49,736 nt of DNA, from the NCBI GenBank assembly GCA_019748095.1, contig JAIEQA010000038.1, positions 1 to 49,736 of the forward strand, written 5' to 3'. Both the position numbers and the translations under genes were made by a program. The notes under the pieces were generated by a model. That model made no database searches. It was not told the origin of the DNA and was given only the letters and a program-made list of their open reading frames with translations. Below, one piece after another: positions 23,690-32,820 of this stretch. The DNA is from Caulobacteraceae bacterium. GTDB taxonomy: Bacteria; Pseudomonadota; Alphaproteobacteria; Caulobacterales; Caulobacteraceae. Numbering within the stretch: the stretch's first letter is position 1; each line of letters opens with the position of its first letter.

Positions 23690-24388
23690 ATGATCGAGCG
23701 CAGACCGTTCGACAGCCTGGGTGGTGCCAACCACGGCTGGCTGAATGCCAAACACCATTTCTCCTTCGCCAACTACTATGATCCCAGGCGCATGAGCTGG
23801 GGCAATCTGCGGGTCTGGAACGACGACGAGATCGCCGCCGGGTCCGGCTTTCCGCCCCACCCGCATTCGGACATGGAGATCATCACCTATGTCCGCGACG
23901 GGGCCATCACCCATGAGGACAGTCTGGGCAACAAGGGCCGGACCGAGGCGGGGGACGTTCAGGTCATGAGCGCCGGGACCGGCATCCGCCACGCCGAATA
24001 CAATGCCGAGCCGATCCTGACCCGGATCTTCCAGATCTGGATCGAGCCGACCCGGCGTGGGGAAAAGCCCGCCTGGGGGGCCAAGCCCTTCCCGAAGGGC
24101 GACCGGGCCGGCCAGTTCGTGGTCCTGGCCTCGGGTTTCGAGGGTGACACGGATGCCCTGCCGATTCGCACCGACGCGCGGGTCGTGGGGGCGACGCTGA
24201 AGGCCGGCGAGACCGCCACCTATCCGCTGGGGGCGAACCGTCGCGGCTATCTGGTGCCGGCCATCGGCGAGGTCGAGGTCAATGGCGTGCGTCTGAACGC
24301 CCGCGACGGCGCCGCCATCACGGGTGAGGAGACCCTCACCGTGACCGCCGTGAACGACGCCGAAATCGTTCTGGTCGACGCGGCGTAA
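23690..24388 (+). CDS. Pirin family protein (quercetinase-like bicupin)
   Basis: This 232-residue bicupin has the pirin signature HPHSDMEIITYV and the four metal ligands H57, H59, H101 and E103 (RHAEYN) in the N-terminal cupin. Bacterial homologues such as YhhW bind iron or another metal and can open quercetin oxidatively; others modulate enzymes, so the physiological role is open. The ATG at 23690 follows GGAGAG. The C-terminal cupin lacks ligands, as usual. It is followed by REP-like repeats rather than a further gene. Confidence 0.93.
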   Translation: MIERRPFDSLGGANHGWLNAKHHFSFANYYDPRRMSWGNLRVWNDDEIAAGSGFPPHPHSDMEIITYVRDGAITHEDSLGNKGRTEAGDVQVMSAGTGIRHAEYNAEPILTRIFQIWIEPTRRGEKPAWGAKPFPKGDRAGQFVVLASGFEGDTDALPIRTDARVVGATLKAGETATYPLGANRRGYLVPAIGEVEVNGVRLNARDGAAITGEETLTVTAVNDAEIVLVDAA

Positions 24389-24397
24389 GCCAAGCTT

Positions 24398-24489
24398 CCC
24401 TTCTCCCCTTGCGGGAGAAGGTGGCCGAGCCCCCCGGTCCGATCTTGGATCGGCCGGAGGACAGGCTCCGCGAGGTCGGATGAGGGGTG
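24398..24489. repeat. REP-like palindromic element, left member of an inverted doublet
   Basis: It begins with CCCTTCTCCCCTTGCGGGAG and ends GAGGTCGGATGAGGGGTG, the same ends as the 56-bp repeat at 27611. The central GCGAAGC of that repeat is replaced here by a longer 40-base hairpin segment (24430-24471). Confidence 0.8.
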
Positions 24490-24540
24490 CGAGGATCTGG
24501 CAAAGCTGCGGCATCAGGTCTTCGTCCCATCTTCGGGTTT

Positions 24541-24618
24541 CACCCCTCACCCGACCGCGCCAGAACGACGGCTGCGCCGCCATGCGCGGTCTCCCTCTCC
24601 CGCAAGGAGAGAGGGGTC
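24541..24618. repeat. REP-like palindromic element, right member of an inverted doublet
   Basis: It begins CACCCCTCACCCGACCGCGC and ends CCCTCTCCCGCAAGGAGAGA, that is, the opposite orientation to 24398-24489. It lies 51 bases from the left member and ends five bases before the ppdK stop codon, so it may also act as the ppdK 3' structure. Confidence 0.75.
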
Positions 24619-24623
24619 GCCTC

Positions 24624-27302
24624 TTACCGGTCCTTCTCGCGTTCCACGTTCAGGGCCGCCTGCGCTGCCGCGAGCCGGGCGATGGGGACGCGGTAGGGGC
24701 TGCAGCTGACGTAGGCGAGGCCGACCTGTTCGCAGAAGGCGATCGAGGCCGGGTCGCCGCCGTGTTCGCCGCAGATGCCCATCTTGATGTCCGGACGGAC
24801 CGCCCCGCCCCGCTCGGCCGCGATGCGAATCAGGTCGCCGACGCCTTCCTGGTCCAGACGGACGAAGGGGTCGGTCTCGAAGATGCCCTTGTCCATATAG
24901 GCCTGCAGGAAGCGGCCGGAATCGTCGCGGCTGATGCCGAAAGTGGTCTGGGTCAGGTCGTTGGTGCCGAAGGAGAAGAACTCGGCGTGCTCGGCCAGGT
25001 CGCCGGCCCTCAAGGCCGCGCGCGGCAGTTCGATCATGGTGCCGACCAGGTAGTCGACACTGTCCCCGGCCTTGGCGAACACGTCCTTGGCCACCCGGTC
25101 GGTCAGTTCGCGCAGATATTTCATCTCCAGACCCATGGCGACCAGGGGGTGCATGATCTCGGGGATGGGGGCCTCGGCGGCGGTCTTCTTGACCTCCAGC
25201 GCGGCCTCGAGGATCGCCCGCACCTGCATCTCGTAGATCTCGGGATAGGCCACACCCAGACGACAGCCGCGGTGGCCCAGCATGGGGTTGGTCTCGTGCA
25301 GCTCCTTGGCCCGGCGCTTCAGCTTGGCCGCGTCGATGCCGGAGGTGGCCGCGAGCGCATCGATGTCCGCGTCGGTGTGCGGGATGAACTCGTGCAGGGG
25401 CGGGTCCAGCAGACGGACCGTGACGGGCAGGCCAGCCATGATGGTGAACAGCTCGACGAAGTCCGACTTCTGGAACGGCTCGATCTTGTTGAGCGCCAGT
25501 CGACGACCGGCCTCGTCATCAGCCAGAATCATCTCGCGCACGGCGGCGATCCGCGCCTCGTCGAAGAACATATGCTCGGTCCGGCACAGGCCGATGCCCT
25601 CGGCGCCGAAGCCGCGCGCGGTGCGGGCGTCCAGGGGGGTCTCGGCGTTGGCGCGCACGCGCAGGCGGCGGACCTTGTCGGCCCAGCCCATCAGGGTCTG
25701 GAAATCGCCGGTCAGCTCGGGCTCGATCATGGCCACGGCCCCGTCCAGCACCTCGCCCTTCGAGCCGTCGATGGTGATGATCTCGCCCGCCTTGAAGGTG
25801 CGGCCGCGGGCAGTGAAGGTCTGGGCCTTCTCGTCGATGTGGATCTCGCCGGCGCCGGAGACGCAGGGCCGGCCCATGCCGCGGGCGACGACGGCCGCGT
25901 GGCTGGTCATGCCGCCGCGCGCCGTGACGATGCCGCGCGCCGCGTGCATGCCGTGGATGTCCTCAGGCGAGGTCTCCTCGCGGACCAGAATCACGGCGTC
26001 GCCCAGCTGGTTCAGCCGCTCGGCCTCGTCGGCGTCGAAACAGATCTTGCCGGTCGCGGCCCCGGGCGAGGCGGGCAGGCCGGCGGCGACCACATGGCGG
26101 GTCGCATTCGGGTCCAGGGTCGGGTGCAGCAGCTGGTCCAGCGCCGAGGGCTCGACCCGGCTGATGGCCTCTTCCTGGGTGATCACCCCCTCGGCGGCCA
26201 GATCCACGGCGATCTTGAGCGCCGATTTGGCGGTGCGCTTGCCGTTGCGGGTCTGCAGCATCCACAGCCGGCCCTGTTCGACCGTGAACTCGATGTCCTG
26301 CATGTCGCGGTAGTGGCGCTCCAGCGTACCGACGACGTCGACGAACTGGGCGAACACGGTCGGCATCGCCTCTTCCATCGAGGGGGCGGTCTCGCCCATC
26401 TCCTCGCGGCCGGCCCGGGTCAGGGACTGTGGGGTACGGATGCCGGCGACGACGTCCTCGCCCTGGGCATTGATCAGGAACTCGCCGTACAGGCGCGATT
26501 CGCCGGTCGAGGGGTTGCGGGTGAAGGCCACGCCCGTGGCCGAGGTCTCGCCCATATTGCCGAACACCATCGACTGGATGTTCACCGCCGTGCCCCAGCT
26601 TTCGGGGATGTCGTGCATGCGGCGATAGAATTTGGCTCGGTCGTTCATCCAGCTGGCGAAGACGGCCGAGACTGCGCCCCACAGCTGTTCGTTCGGGTCC
26701 TGGGGGAAGGGGTGGCCCAGCTCACGCTCCACCACCGTCTTGTATTCGGCGACCACCTTTTCCCAGTCAGCGGCCGACAGGTCGGTGTCGATGGTGACGC
26801 CCAGACGGTCCTTGTGATCGTCCAGCACCTCCTCGAAATCGTCGTGCGACAGGCCCAGAACCACGCTGGAATACATGGTGATGAAGCGGCGGTAGCTGTC
26901 GAAGGCGAAGCGGCGATCGCCCGACAGTTTCGCCAGACCCTCGACCGTGGCGTCGTTGAGGCCGAGGTTCAGGACCGTGTCCATCATGCCGGGCATGGAG
27001 GCGCGGGCCCCCGAACGCACCGAGACCAGCAGGGGGTTCGAGGCATCACCGAAGGTCTTGCCGACCACCGATTCGACCTTCTTCAGTCCTGCGGCGACCT
27101 GATCGCGCAGACCGTCGGGATACGACTGGCCGTTGGAGTAATAGTGGACGCAGGCTTCCGTGGTGACGGTAAAGCCCGGCGGCACGGGCAGGCCGAGGGA
27201 AGACATCTCCGCAAGGTTCGCCCCCTTGCCGCCCAGCAGATTCTTCATCGACGCATCGCCGTCGGCGGACCCGCCGCCGAAGCCGTACACCCACTGAGTC
27301 AT
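24624..27302 (-). CDS. ppdK: Pyruvate, phosphate dikinase
   Basis: This 892-residue enzyme interconverts pyruvate, ATP and Pi with PEP, AMP and PPi. The N-terminal nucleotide-binding domain includes GGKGANLAEM and SVRSGARASMPGMMDT. The phospho-His swivel is GGMTSHAAVVARGMGRPC (about residue 460). The PEP/pyruvate barrel includes GIGLCRTEHMFF, FGTNDLTQTTFG and the C-terminal GICGEHGGDP. Length and all motifs are normal. It lets the cell make PEP from pyruvate for gluconeogenesis. The start is ATG 27302 with GGGG nearby. There is no visible regulatory-protein partner gene (DUF299). Confidence 0.97.
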   Translation of the reverse strand: MTQWVYGFGGGSADGDASMKNLLGGKGANLAEMSSLGLPVPPGFTVTTEACVHYYSNGQSYPDGLRDQVAAGLKKVESVVGKTFGDASNPLLVSVRSGARASMPGMMDTVLNLGLNDATVEGLAKLSGDRRFAFDSYRRFITMYSSVVLGLSHDDFEEVLDDHKDRLGVTIDTDLSAADWEKVVAEYKTVVERELGHPFPQDPNEQLWGAVSAVFASWMNDRAKFYRRMHDIPESWGTAVNIQSMVFGNMGETSATGVAFTRNPSTGESRLYGEFLINAQGEDVVAGIRTPQSLTRAGREEMGETAPSMEEAMPTVFAQFVDVVGTLERHYRDMQDIEFTVEQGRLWMLQTRNGKRTAKSALKIAVDLAAEGVITQEEAISRVEPSALDQLLHPTLDPNATRHVVAAGLPASPGAATGKICFDADEAERLNQLGDAVILVREETSPEDIHGMHAARGIVTARGGMTSHAAVVARGMGRPCVSGAGEIHIDEKAQTFTARGRTFKAGEIITIDGSKGEVLDGAVAMIEPELTGDFQTLMGWADKVRRLRVRANAETPLDARTARGFGAEGIGLCRTEHMFFDEARIAAVREMILADDEAGRRLALNKIEPFQKSDFVELFTIMAGLPVTVRLLDPPLHEFIPHTDADIDALAATSGIDAAKLKRRAKELHETNPMLGHRGCRLGVAYPEIYEMQVRAILEAALEVKKTAAEAPIPEIMHPLVAMGLEMKYLRELTDRVAKDVFAKAGDSVDYLVGTMIELPRAALRAGDLAEHAEFFSFGTNDLTQTTFGISRDDSGRFLQAYMDKGIFETDPFVRLDQEGVGDLIRIAAERGGAVRPDIKMGICGEHGGDPASIAFCEQVGLAYVSCSPYRVPIARLAAAQAALNVEREKDR

Positions 27303-27610
27303 CGAAATCCCCTGAGTTTTGGTGTGCTGGCGGGTAGACCCCGCTCGGTTGGGGCCCTGACTACCGTGCTGCGAGCGCGAAGGCGAGACCGGCCTGTAAC
27401 AAAGGGTGATCCTGTGTTTCGGTTCCCCGTTCGGAAGGGCGATCTGCCGGACTCAAAAACAGTGTCCGGATGGTCCGGATGGTCCGGATGGGTGGTGCAG
27501 AAAACAGAGTCCGTTGAGTCCGTTGAGTCCGGATGAGGGGGACGCGGGCGGATCACGGGACGCACCCTGACACGCCGATGCGTCAGAATCGGTCGTATGA
27601 GTGTGGCTAC
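27303..27610. other. Intergenic stretch upstream of ppdK with 9-bp tandem repeats
   Basis: No gene is seen. The part next to ppdK should carry its promoter and leader. 27464-27490 and 27507-27533 carry tandem 9-bp units (listed separately). Confidence 0.5.
27464..27533. repeat. Two short arrays of 9-bp tandem repeats with GANTC sites
   Basis: Three perfect GTCCGGATG units (27464-27490) are followed after 16 bases by GAGTCCGTT, GAGTCCGTT and GAGTCCGGA (27507-27533). The second array holds three GAGTC sites at 9-base spacing; one more GACTC is at 27450. GANTC is the CcrM methylation site in Caulobacterales. Confidence 0.8.
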
Positions 27611-27666
27611 CCTTCTCCCCTTGCGGGAGAAGGTGGCCGAGCGAAGCGAGGTCGGATGAGGGGTGA
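27611..27666. repeat. 56-bp REP-like inverted repeat, left copy
   Basis: This sequence is the exact reverse complement of 28211-28266 over all 56 bases. It folds internally as CTTCTCCC...GGGAGAAG and GCGAAGC-centred stems. It ends three bases from the stop codon of the DUF559 gene. Confidence 0.95.
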
Positions 27667-27669
27667 AAC

Positions 27670-28029
27670 TCAGGCCTTGCCGTGACGCACCGCGTGGTCT
27701 CGCACCGCCTGAAACAGCAGCGCTGGATTGGTCAGCACCGCCTCATTGGCGAACCGCAGAACGGTCCATCCGTTGGCGGTCAGCCAGGCGTCCCGAACGG
27801 CATCGCGCTCGGCACGCAGCGCATGAACACCCCCGTCCAGTTCGAGAATCAGCCGGATGGACGGACAGGCGAAGTCGGCGATGTAGGGACCGAGCGGCAT
27901 CTCACGGCGGAACTTCAGACCCTCCAACCGCCGGTCCCGCAGAAACTTCCAGAACACCGCTTCGGGCAAGGTGGGATCGCGGCGTCCGCGACGCGCCTGG
28001 GCCCGGGTGCGATCCGACGGCTTTAGCAT
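27670..28029 (-). CDS. DUF559 endonuclease-like protein (Vsr/PD-(D/E)XK fold)
   Basis: This 119-residue protein has the DUF559 arrangement. An N-terminal helix carries Glu (LPEAVFWKFLRDRRLEGLKF, E23), then come Asp52 (YIADFAC) and the E-x-D pair E63/D65 in LILELDGGVH, and finally WTVLRFAN. These fit a PD-(D/E)XK nuclease core related to very-short-patch repair Vsr. Substrates of the family are unknown. ATG 28029 gives the usual start; the longer frame runs into repeat DNA. No ribosome site is obvious. The gene is bracketed by a perfect 56-bp inverted REP-like repeat (27611-27666 and 28211-28266), suggesting that it travels with the repeat. It has no host operon partner. Confidence 0.88.
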   Translation of the reverse strand: MLKPSDRTRAQARRGRRDPTLPEAVFWKFLRDRRLEGLKFRREMPLGPYIADFACPSIRLILELDGGVHALRAERDAVRDAWLTANGWTVLRFANEAVLTNPALLFQAVRDHAVRHGKA

Positions 28030-28081
28030 GAACGAAGTATAACGACGATATGCGCGGCGCTGCAACTTTAGGCCGCAAAGA

Positions 28082-28160
28082 CCCTTCTCCTCTTGCGGGT
28101 CGACGAAGGATCGCGTGCGCTCCGAGGAGGGGTGCCCCGAAGGGCCGGTTGAGGGGTAGG
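28082..28160. repeat. Divergent REP-like element upstream of the DUF559 gene
   Basis: It starts CCCTTCTCCTCTTGCGGG and ends GGTTGAGGGGTAGG, matching the ends of the 27611 repeat in direct orientation, but the middle has diverged. It lies between the nuclease start and the right inverted repeat. Confidence 0.6.
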
Positions 28161-28210
28161 AGGACGCAGACGAGATTGCCTGACCAGACCGCACCCGACA
28201 GCACCGGGAG

Positions 28211-28266
28211 TCACCCCTCATCCGACCTCGCTTCGCTCGGCCACCTTCTCCCGCAAGGGGAGAAGG
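28211..28266. repeat. 56-bp REP-like inverted repeat, right copy
   Basis: Perfect inverted copy of 27611-27666. It ends eight bases before the glyS stop codon (28274), so its hairpin may also end or stabilise the glyS transcript. Confidence 0.95.
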
Positions 28267-28273
28267 ATACTGA

Positions 28274-30520
28274 CTACCCCGCCACCTGGCCGAAGTCGGC
28301 GACCTGGCCCATGACGTCGCGGACCTGGCCGAGGAGTTTCAGGCGGTTGTCGCGTTCCTCGGGGACGTCGGAGTTGACGAGGACGTCGGTGAAGAAGGCG
28401 TCCACGGGCGCGCGCAGGGCGGCGAGGGCGGTCATGGCGGCGGCGAAATCCTCGGCGGCCAGGGCCGTCCCGACCGCCGTGCGGGCGGCGTCGGCGGCGA
28501 AGGCGAGACGGGTCTCGGCCTCGGGCTGGTTGGGCAGGCCGGTCTGGACCATGCCGGTGGGGATGGGGCCCTTCTTGGCCTCGGCCTTCAGGATGTTGGA
28601 GGCGCGCTTGTAGCCGGCCAGCAGATTGGTGCCGTCGTCGGTGGCGAGGAAGGCGTCCAGCGCCTCCACGCGACGGACGATGCGGACGAGGTCGTCGTCG
28701 CCCAGGGCGAAGACGGCGTCGACGAGGTCGTGACGCTTGCCCTGATCGCGGAGGAGGACCTTCAGGCGGTCGGCGAAGAAGGCGAGGAGGTCGGCTGAGT
28801 ATTGAGTGTCGCCGCCCAGCTTCCGCGCCGTGATGATCATCGTGCCAGCGGGCGTGAACAGCTGCCGAAGCGGTCCACGCACGCCGTTATCCAAGATCAG
28901 CCGGATCACCCCCAGTGCCGCCCGTCTCAGGGCGAACGGGTCCTTCGAACCCGTGGGCTTCTCGTCGATGGCGAAGAAGCCGACGAGGGTGTCCAGCTTG
29001 TCGGCCAGGGCGACCGCGACCGTCAGCGGAGCGGTCGGGACCGTGTCGGCCGGGCCCTGCGGCTTGTAGTGGTCGCGGACGGCGTCGGCGATGGCGTCCG
29101 AACTTCCCTCTCTGTCCCTGGTCGCCTGCGGCGACGCCGGGACATCTCTCCCGCGAGCGGGAGAGAGACTGGAGGCGTTCAGCCCTTCCCCCGCTTGCGG
29201 GGGAAAGCGGTCCGTCGCCGAGCGCAGCGAGGCCAGGACCGATGGGGGAAGTTCACGGGCGTAGTAGCCGCCCATGATGCCCTGCAGTTCGGGGAACTCC
29301 CCGACCATGGCGCTGGCGAGGTCGGCCTTCGACAGGCGGGCGGCGGTTTCGGCCTGATCGGGGTCGGCGCCGACGAGGGGGGCGATCTCGCGGGCGAGGG
29401 CGGCGATGCGGTCGACGCGCTCGGCCAGGCTGCCCAGTTTGGCGTGGAAGGTCACGCCGGACAGTTTCTTGGTCCAGGCGTCGAAGCCGGTCTTGCGGTC
29501 CTCGTCCCAGAAGAAGCGGGCGTCGTTCAGGCGGGCGGACAGGACGCGGGAGTTGCCGGCGGCCAGCGCCTTGCCGCCGTCCGAGGCCTCGACATTGGCG
29601 ACGACGATGAAGTGGGGGGCGAGCTTTCGAGTCCCTGAATTGCCCCCCTCGCCGCCTTCGGCGTCGCTCCCCCCGCTGCGCAGGGGGACGGTGGCGAAAT
29701 ATTTCTGGTGCACCTTCATCGACAGGCGGACCACCTCGGGCGGCAGGTCGAGGAACTGGGGGTCCATGTCGCCGAGGATCGGCGTCGGCCATTCGGCGAG
29801 GCCTGAGACCTCGTCCAGCAGGCCGTCGTCGTCGACGAGTTCGAGGCCCCGCGCGTGGCAGGCGGCGCGGGCGGCCTCGAGGATCTTCAGCTTGCGGTCG
29901 ACGGCGTCCAGCAGGACGAAGTCGGCCTCGAGCTTTTGCCGGTAGTCGGCGAAGGCGTGGACCTTGATCGGCTGGCCCTTGCCCATGAAGCGGTGGCCCT
30001 CGGTCAGGTCGCCGCTCTCGATGCCGTCGACGGCGAAGGGCACGACCTGTCCGTCGAACAGGGCGACGATTCGCTTCAGCGGCCGGACCCAGCGCAGGGT
30101 GCCGGAGCCCCAGCGCATCGACTTGGGCCAGGGGAAGGCGCGGATGACGGCGTCGACGGTCTCGGCGATCACGGTCGGGGTCGGACGGCCGGCCTCGTTG
30201 ACGACGGCGAACAGGACGCCGTCGCGCTCGGTCAGCTGTTCCCGCGTCAGGCCGGTCTTGCGCAGGAAGCCGTCCAGCGCCTGTTCCGGGGCATTGGCGC
30301 GGGGGCCCTTCAGCTCTTCCGAGCGATCCGGCGTGGCGGCGGGCAGGCCCTCGATCACAAGGGTCAGGCGGCGCGGGCCGGCATAGGTGGTCAGGGCGTC
30401 CCAGCTAAGGCCGGCGGCCTTCAGGCGTTCGGAGGCCATCCGCTCCAGATCGCGCGCGGCCCCGGCCTGCATGCGGGCGGGGATTTCTTCGGAGAAGAGT
30501 TCGAGGAGGAGTTGGGGCAT
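28274..30520 (-). CDS. glyS: Glycyl-tRNA synthetase beta subunit, with in-frame palindromic insertions
   Basis: This 748-residue beta subunit of the alpha2beta2 glycyl-tRNA synthetase begins PQLLLELFSEEIPARMQAGA, the family N-terminus. It includes the typical FLPWPKSMRWG-like stretch (AFPWPKSMRWGSGTLRWVRP) and FFADRLKVLLRDQG near the C-terminal DALR-like domain. It is some 60 residues longer than usual. The excess lies in two places encoded by palindromic DNA: about residues 277-295 (GGSDAEGGEGGNSG) and 422-473 (FPPQAGEGLNASSLSPARGR). Both are in frame and low in hydrophobic residues, so they probably form surface loops. ATG 30520 is used. It is downstream of glyQ and a small hypothetical gene. 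Confidence 0.95.
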   Translation of the reverse strand: MPQLLLELFSEEIPARMQAGAARDLERMASERLKAAGLSWDALTTYAGPRRLTLVIEGLPAATPDRSEELKGPRANAPEQALDGFLRKTGLTREQLTERDGVLFAVVNEAGRPTPTVIAETVDAVIRAFPWPKSMRWGSGTLRWVRPLKRIVALFDGQVVPFAVDGIESGDLTEGHRFMGKGQPIKVHAFADYRQKLEADFVLLDAVDRKLKILEAARAACHARGLELVDDDGLLDEVSGLAEWPTPILGDMDPQFLDLPPEVVRLSMKVHQKYFATVPLRSGGSDAEGGEGGNSGTRKLAPHFIVVANVEASDGGKALAAGNSRVLSARLNDARFFWDEDRKTGFDAWTKKLSGVTFHAKLGSLAERVDRIAALAREIAPLVGADPDQAETAARLSKADLASAMVGEFPELQGIMGGYYARELPPSVLASLRSATDRFPPQAGEGLNASSLSPARGRDVPASPQATRDREGSSDAIADAVRDHYKPQGPADTVPTAPLTVAVALADKLDTLVGFFAIDEKPTGSKDPFALRRAALGVIRLILDNGVRGPLRQLFTPAGTMIITARKLGGDTQYSADLLAFFADRLKVLLRDQGKRHDLVDAVFALGDDDLVRIVRRVEALDAFLATDDGTNLLAGYKRASNILKAEAKKGPIPTGMVQTGLPNQPEAETRLAFAADAARTAVGTALAAEDFAAAMTALAALRAPVDAFFTDVLVNSDVPEERDNRLKLLGQVRDVMGQVADFGQVAG
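29100..29254. repeat. REP-like palindromic cluster inside glyS
   Basis: About 155 bases bounded by GAACTTCCC and GGGAAGTTC. It contains stems CTCTCTCCCG/CGGGAGAGAG and TTCCCCCGC/GCGGGGGAA and the CCGAGCGCAGCGAGG core that recalls the CCGAGCGAAGCGAGG core of the 27611 repeat. Translation stays open across it (about 50 residues). Confidence 0.7.
29637..29690. repeat. Second palindromic insertion inside glyS
   Basis: The segment includes GCCGCCTTCGGCGTCGC and CCCCCGCTGCGCAGGGGG, two short GC hairpins. It codes for a Gly/Ser-rich stretch of about 18 residues interrupting FATVPLR...LAPHFIVVANV, which is normally continuous in the family. Confidence 0.6.
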
Positions 30521-30569
30521 CAGGTTTTGTCGTCTTGAGTGAGGAAGGACGCACCGTCGTTGATGACGT

Positions 30570-30973
30570 TCACGCTGCGCGCTCCACGCCGAGCCGGAGT
30601 TCCACGATCTGGCCGTCCGCAGCCGCCGACACGTCCACGGTAAGCTCATAGGCTACCGGACTGAACGCCGCATGCCGGACGACCTGCATGTGAGCCTCTC
30701 CCACCGCAAATTCTCCGGCGAAACTCTCTGCATCTCGGTCAAGGTAACCCATTGGGCCGGCGTCATTCACGGACTCGGCAACGAGGCAGACGCTGATGGC
30801 TCCAACCGATCCGTCTGCGAGCGTGATTTGCCCGTCCTTTACGGCCCACCGAGGCGGGAATTCGGTTCGCATGACCGGGATGAACAGCTGACTGTTCTTG
30901 AAGGTCATCCGCCCAGAGACAGGCACGCCAGCTTCTTTCGTTGGCCGCTTGAAGGCGACGACCCGGTCGTCGC

Positions 30974-30977
<4 letters not shown>
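30570..30977 (-). CDS. Hypothetical protein between glyQ and glyS
   Basis: This 135-residue soluble protein, rich in beta strands ([45 protein letters not shown]), belongs to no family I recognise. It starts with GTG overlapping the glyQ stop by four bases (GTGA), a standard coupled arrangement, and glyS follows after 49 bases. Codon use matches its neighbours. Genes inserted between glyQ and glyS are not unusual in alphaproteobacteria but have no common function; a role in translation is not implied. Confidence 0.72.
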
Positions 30978-31867
<890 letters not shown>

Positions 31868-31899
31868 CGGTCAGTCTTCGGGCAAGAGAAAGGCGGCGG

Positions 31900-31928
31900 A
31901 CCCTAGAGCCCGCCGCCCTTCAACTCAA
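31900..31928 (-). promoter_or_regulatory. Probable glyQ promoter
   Basis: The minus strand reads TTGAGT (31923-31928), 17 bases, TAGGGT (31900-31905). The expected start site is about 25 bases before the TTG start codon. Confidence 0.5.
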
Positions 31929-31962
31929 CCTGACCCCTTCTGAAGATCAGATCGATGGAGCG

Positions 31963-32739
31963 TTACGACTGCGGCTTGGGCGCGGTCGTGTCCGGCGTCG
32001 CCGCGCCCGGAGTAGCGCTATCCGCCGGCAGGGGGACGCCGGTCTCCTCCGCATCACCCGAAGCCACCAGCGAGGTTTCCGGGTTCAGAACCCGGTCGAT
32101 GATGAAGACCGTGCCGTTCGAGGCGTCGATGTCCGCCGTGGTGACCGTGGCGTTGTCGACCTTGATGGCGTCACCGGTGCCGTCCAGCTGGACCTGGACC
32201 GAGGCGGCGGTCTCGACACCGCCCAGGGCACCCTCGATCTGGCTCGAGTTCACGTCGGCGACGATCACATGATAGAGCAGCAGCTGGCGCAACTCATTGA
32301 CGTTGGCCGGGTCCAGCAGGCGGGTGCGCTCCGCTTCCGGCAGGGCGGCGAAGGCCGCATCGGTCGGGGCGAAGATCGAGATGGCCGACTCGGTGGTGAG
32401 CGTCTCCGTCAGCTGGGCGGCATCAAGAGCCGACAGCAGGGTGGCGAACTGACCGTTCGACCGAAGGACGTCAACCACGGTTCCGGACGCGGCCGGCGTA
32501 TCGGCACCCGAGACTTCACCCTGGGCTCCGGTTGTCCCGGACGCGGCGATGGGCGCAGGCGAGTCTGGCTGCCCGCCCGCGCGTGGGGGCGAGGAGTCGG
32601 GGGCGGCGGACGGCATGACCGTCTGGCCGGTGGTGGTCTGGGCCGAACCGTGGGGGATCGGTGCCGTCTGGGCGAAGGCCGTGCCGGCGGCCAGCAGGGA
32701 GACAGTGGCGGCGGCGCTCAAAAGACGAGTGCGAAGCAT
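31963..32739 (-). CDS. Secreted fasciclin (FAS1) domain protein
   Basis: This 258-residue protein has a signal peptide (SAAATVSLLAAGTAFAQ), a Pro/Ser/Ala linker (25-85) and one FAS1 domain. FAS1 landmarks are TLLSALDAAQLTETL, the H1 box ISIFAPTDAAFAALP, LLLYHVIVAD, and the H2 box TADIDASNGTVFIIDRVLNP. FAS1 domains mediate adhesion or bind glycans and lipids; in free-living bacteria they are often stress-induced envelope proteins. The tail is Pro/Ala/Thr-rich. A possible EcfG-type promoter lies upstream. A second FAS1 gene occurs at 42820. Confidence 0.93.
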   Translation of the reverse strand: MLRTRLLSAAATVSLLAAGTAFAQTAPIPHGSAQTTTGQTVMPSAAPDSSPPRAGGQPDSPAPIAASGTTGAQGEVSGADTPAASGTVVDVLRSNGQFATLLSALDAAQLTETLTTESAISIFAPTDAAFAALPEAERTRLLDPANVNELRQLLLYHVIVADVNSSQIEGALGGVETAASVQVQLDGTGDAIKVDNATVTTADIDASNGTVFIIDRVLNPETSLVASGDAEETGVPLPADSATPGAATPDTTAPKPQS

Positions 32740-32820
32740 GACAGTATCCTTTTCAATGCTGCACGCGACGTGGCTCAGGAAAGAGACTCACGGCGCGTTA
32801 CTCAGTGTTACCGGGGTAAG

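Noticed and set aside
24480..27536. A 1018-residue open frame on the plus strand opposite ppdK
   Set aside because: It is the antisense shadow of ppdK; composition is Gly/Ala/Arg/His-rich with no domain, and ppdK is unmistakable.
28050..28613. A 187-residue plus-strand frame through the REP repeat and the 3' end of glyS
   Set aside because: Repeat DNA plus antisense of glyS; no gene-like features.
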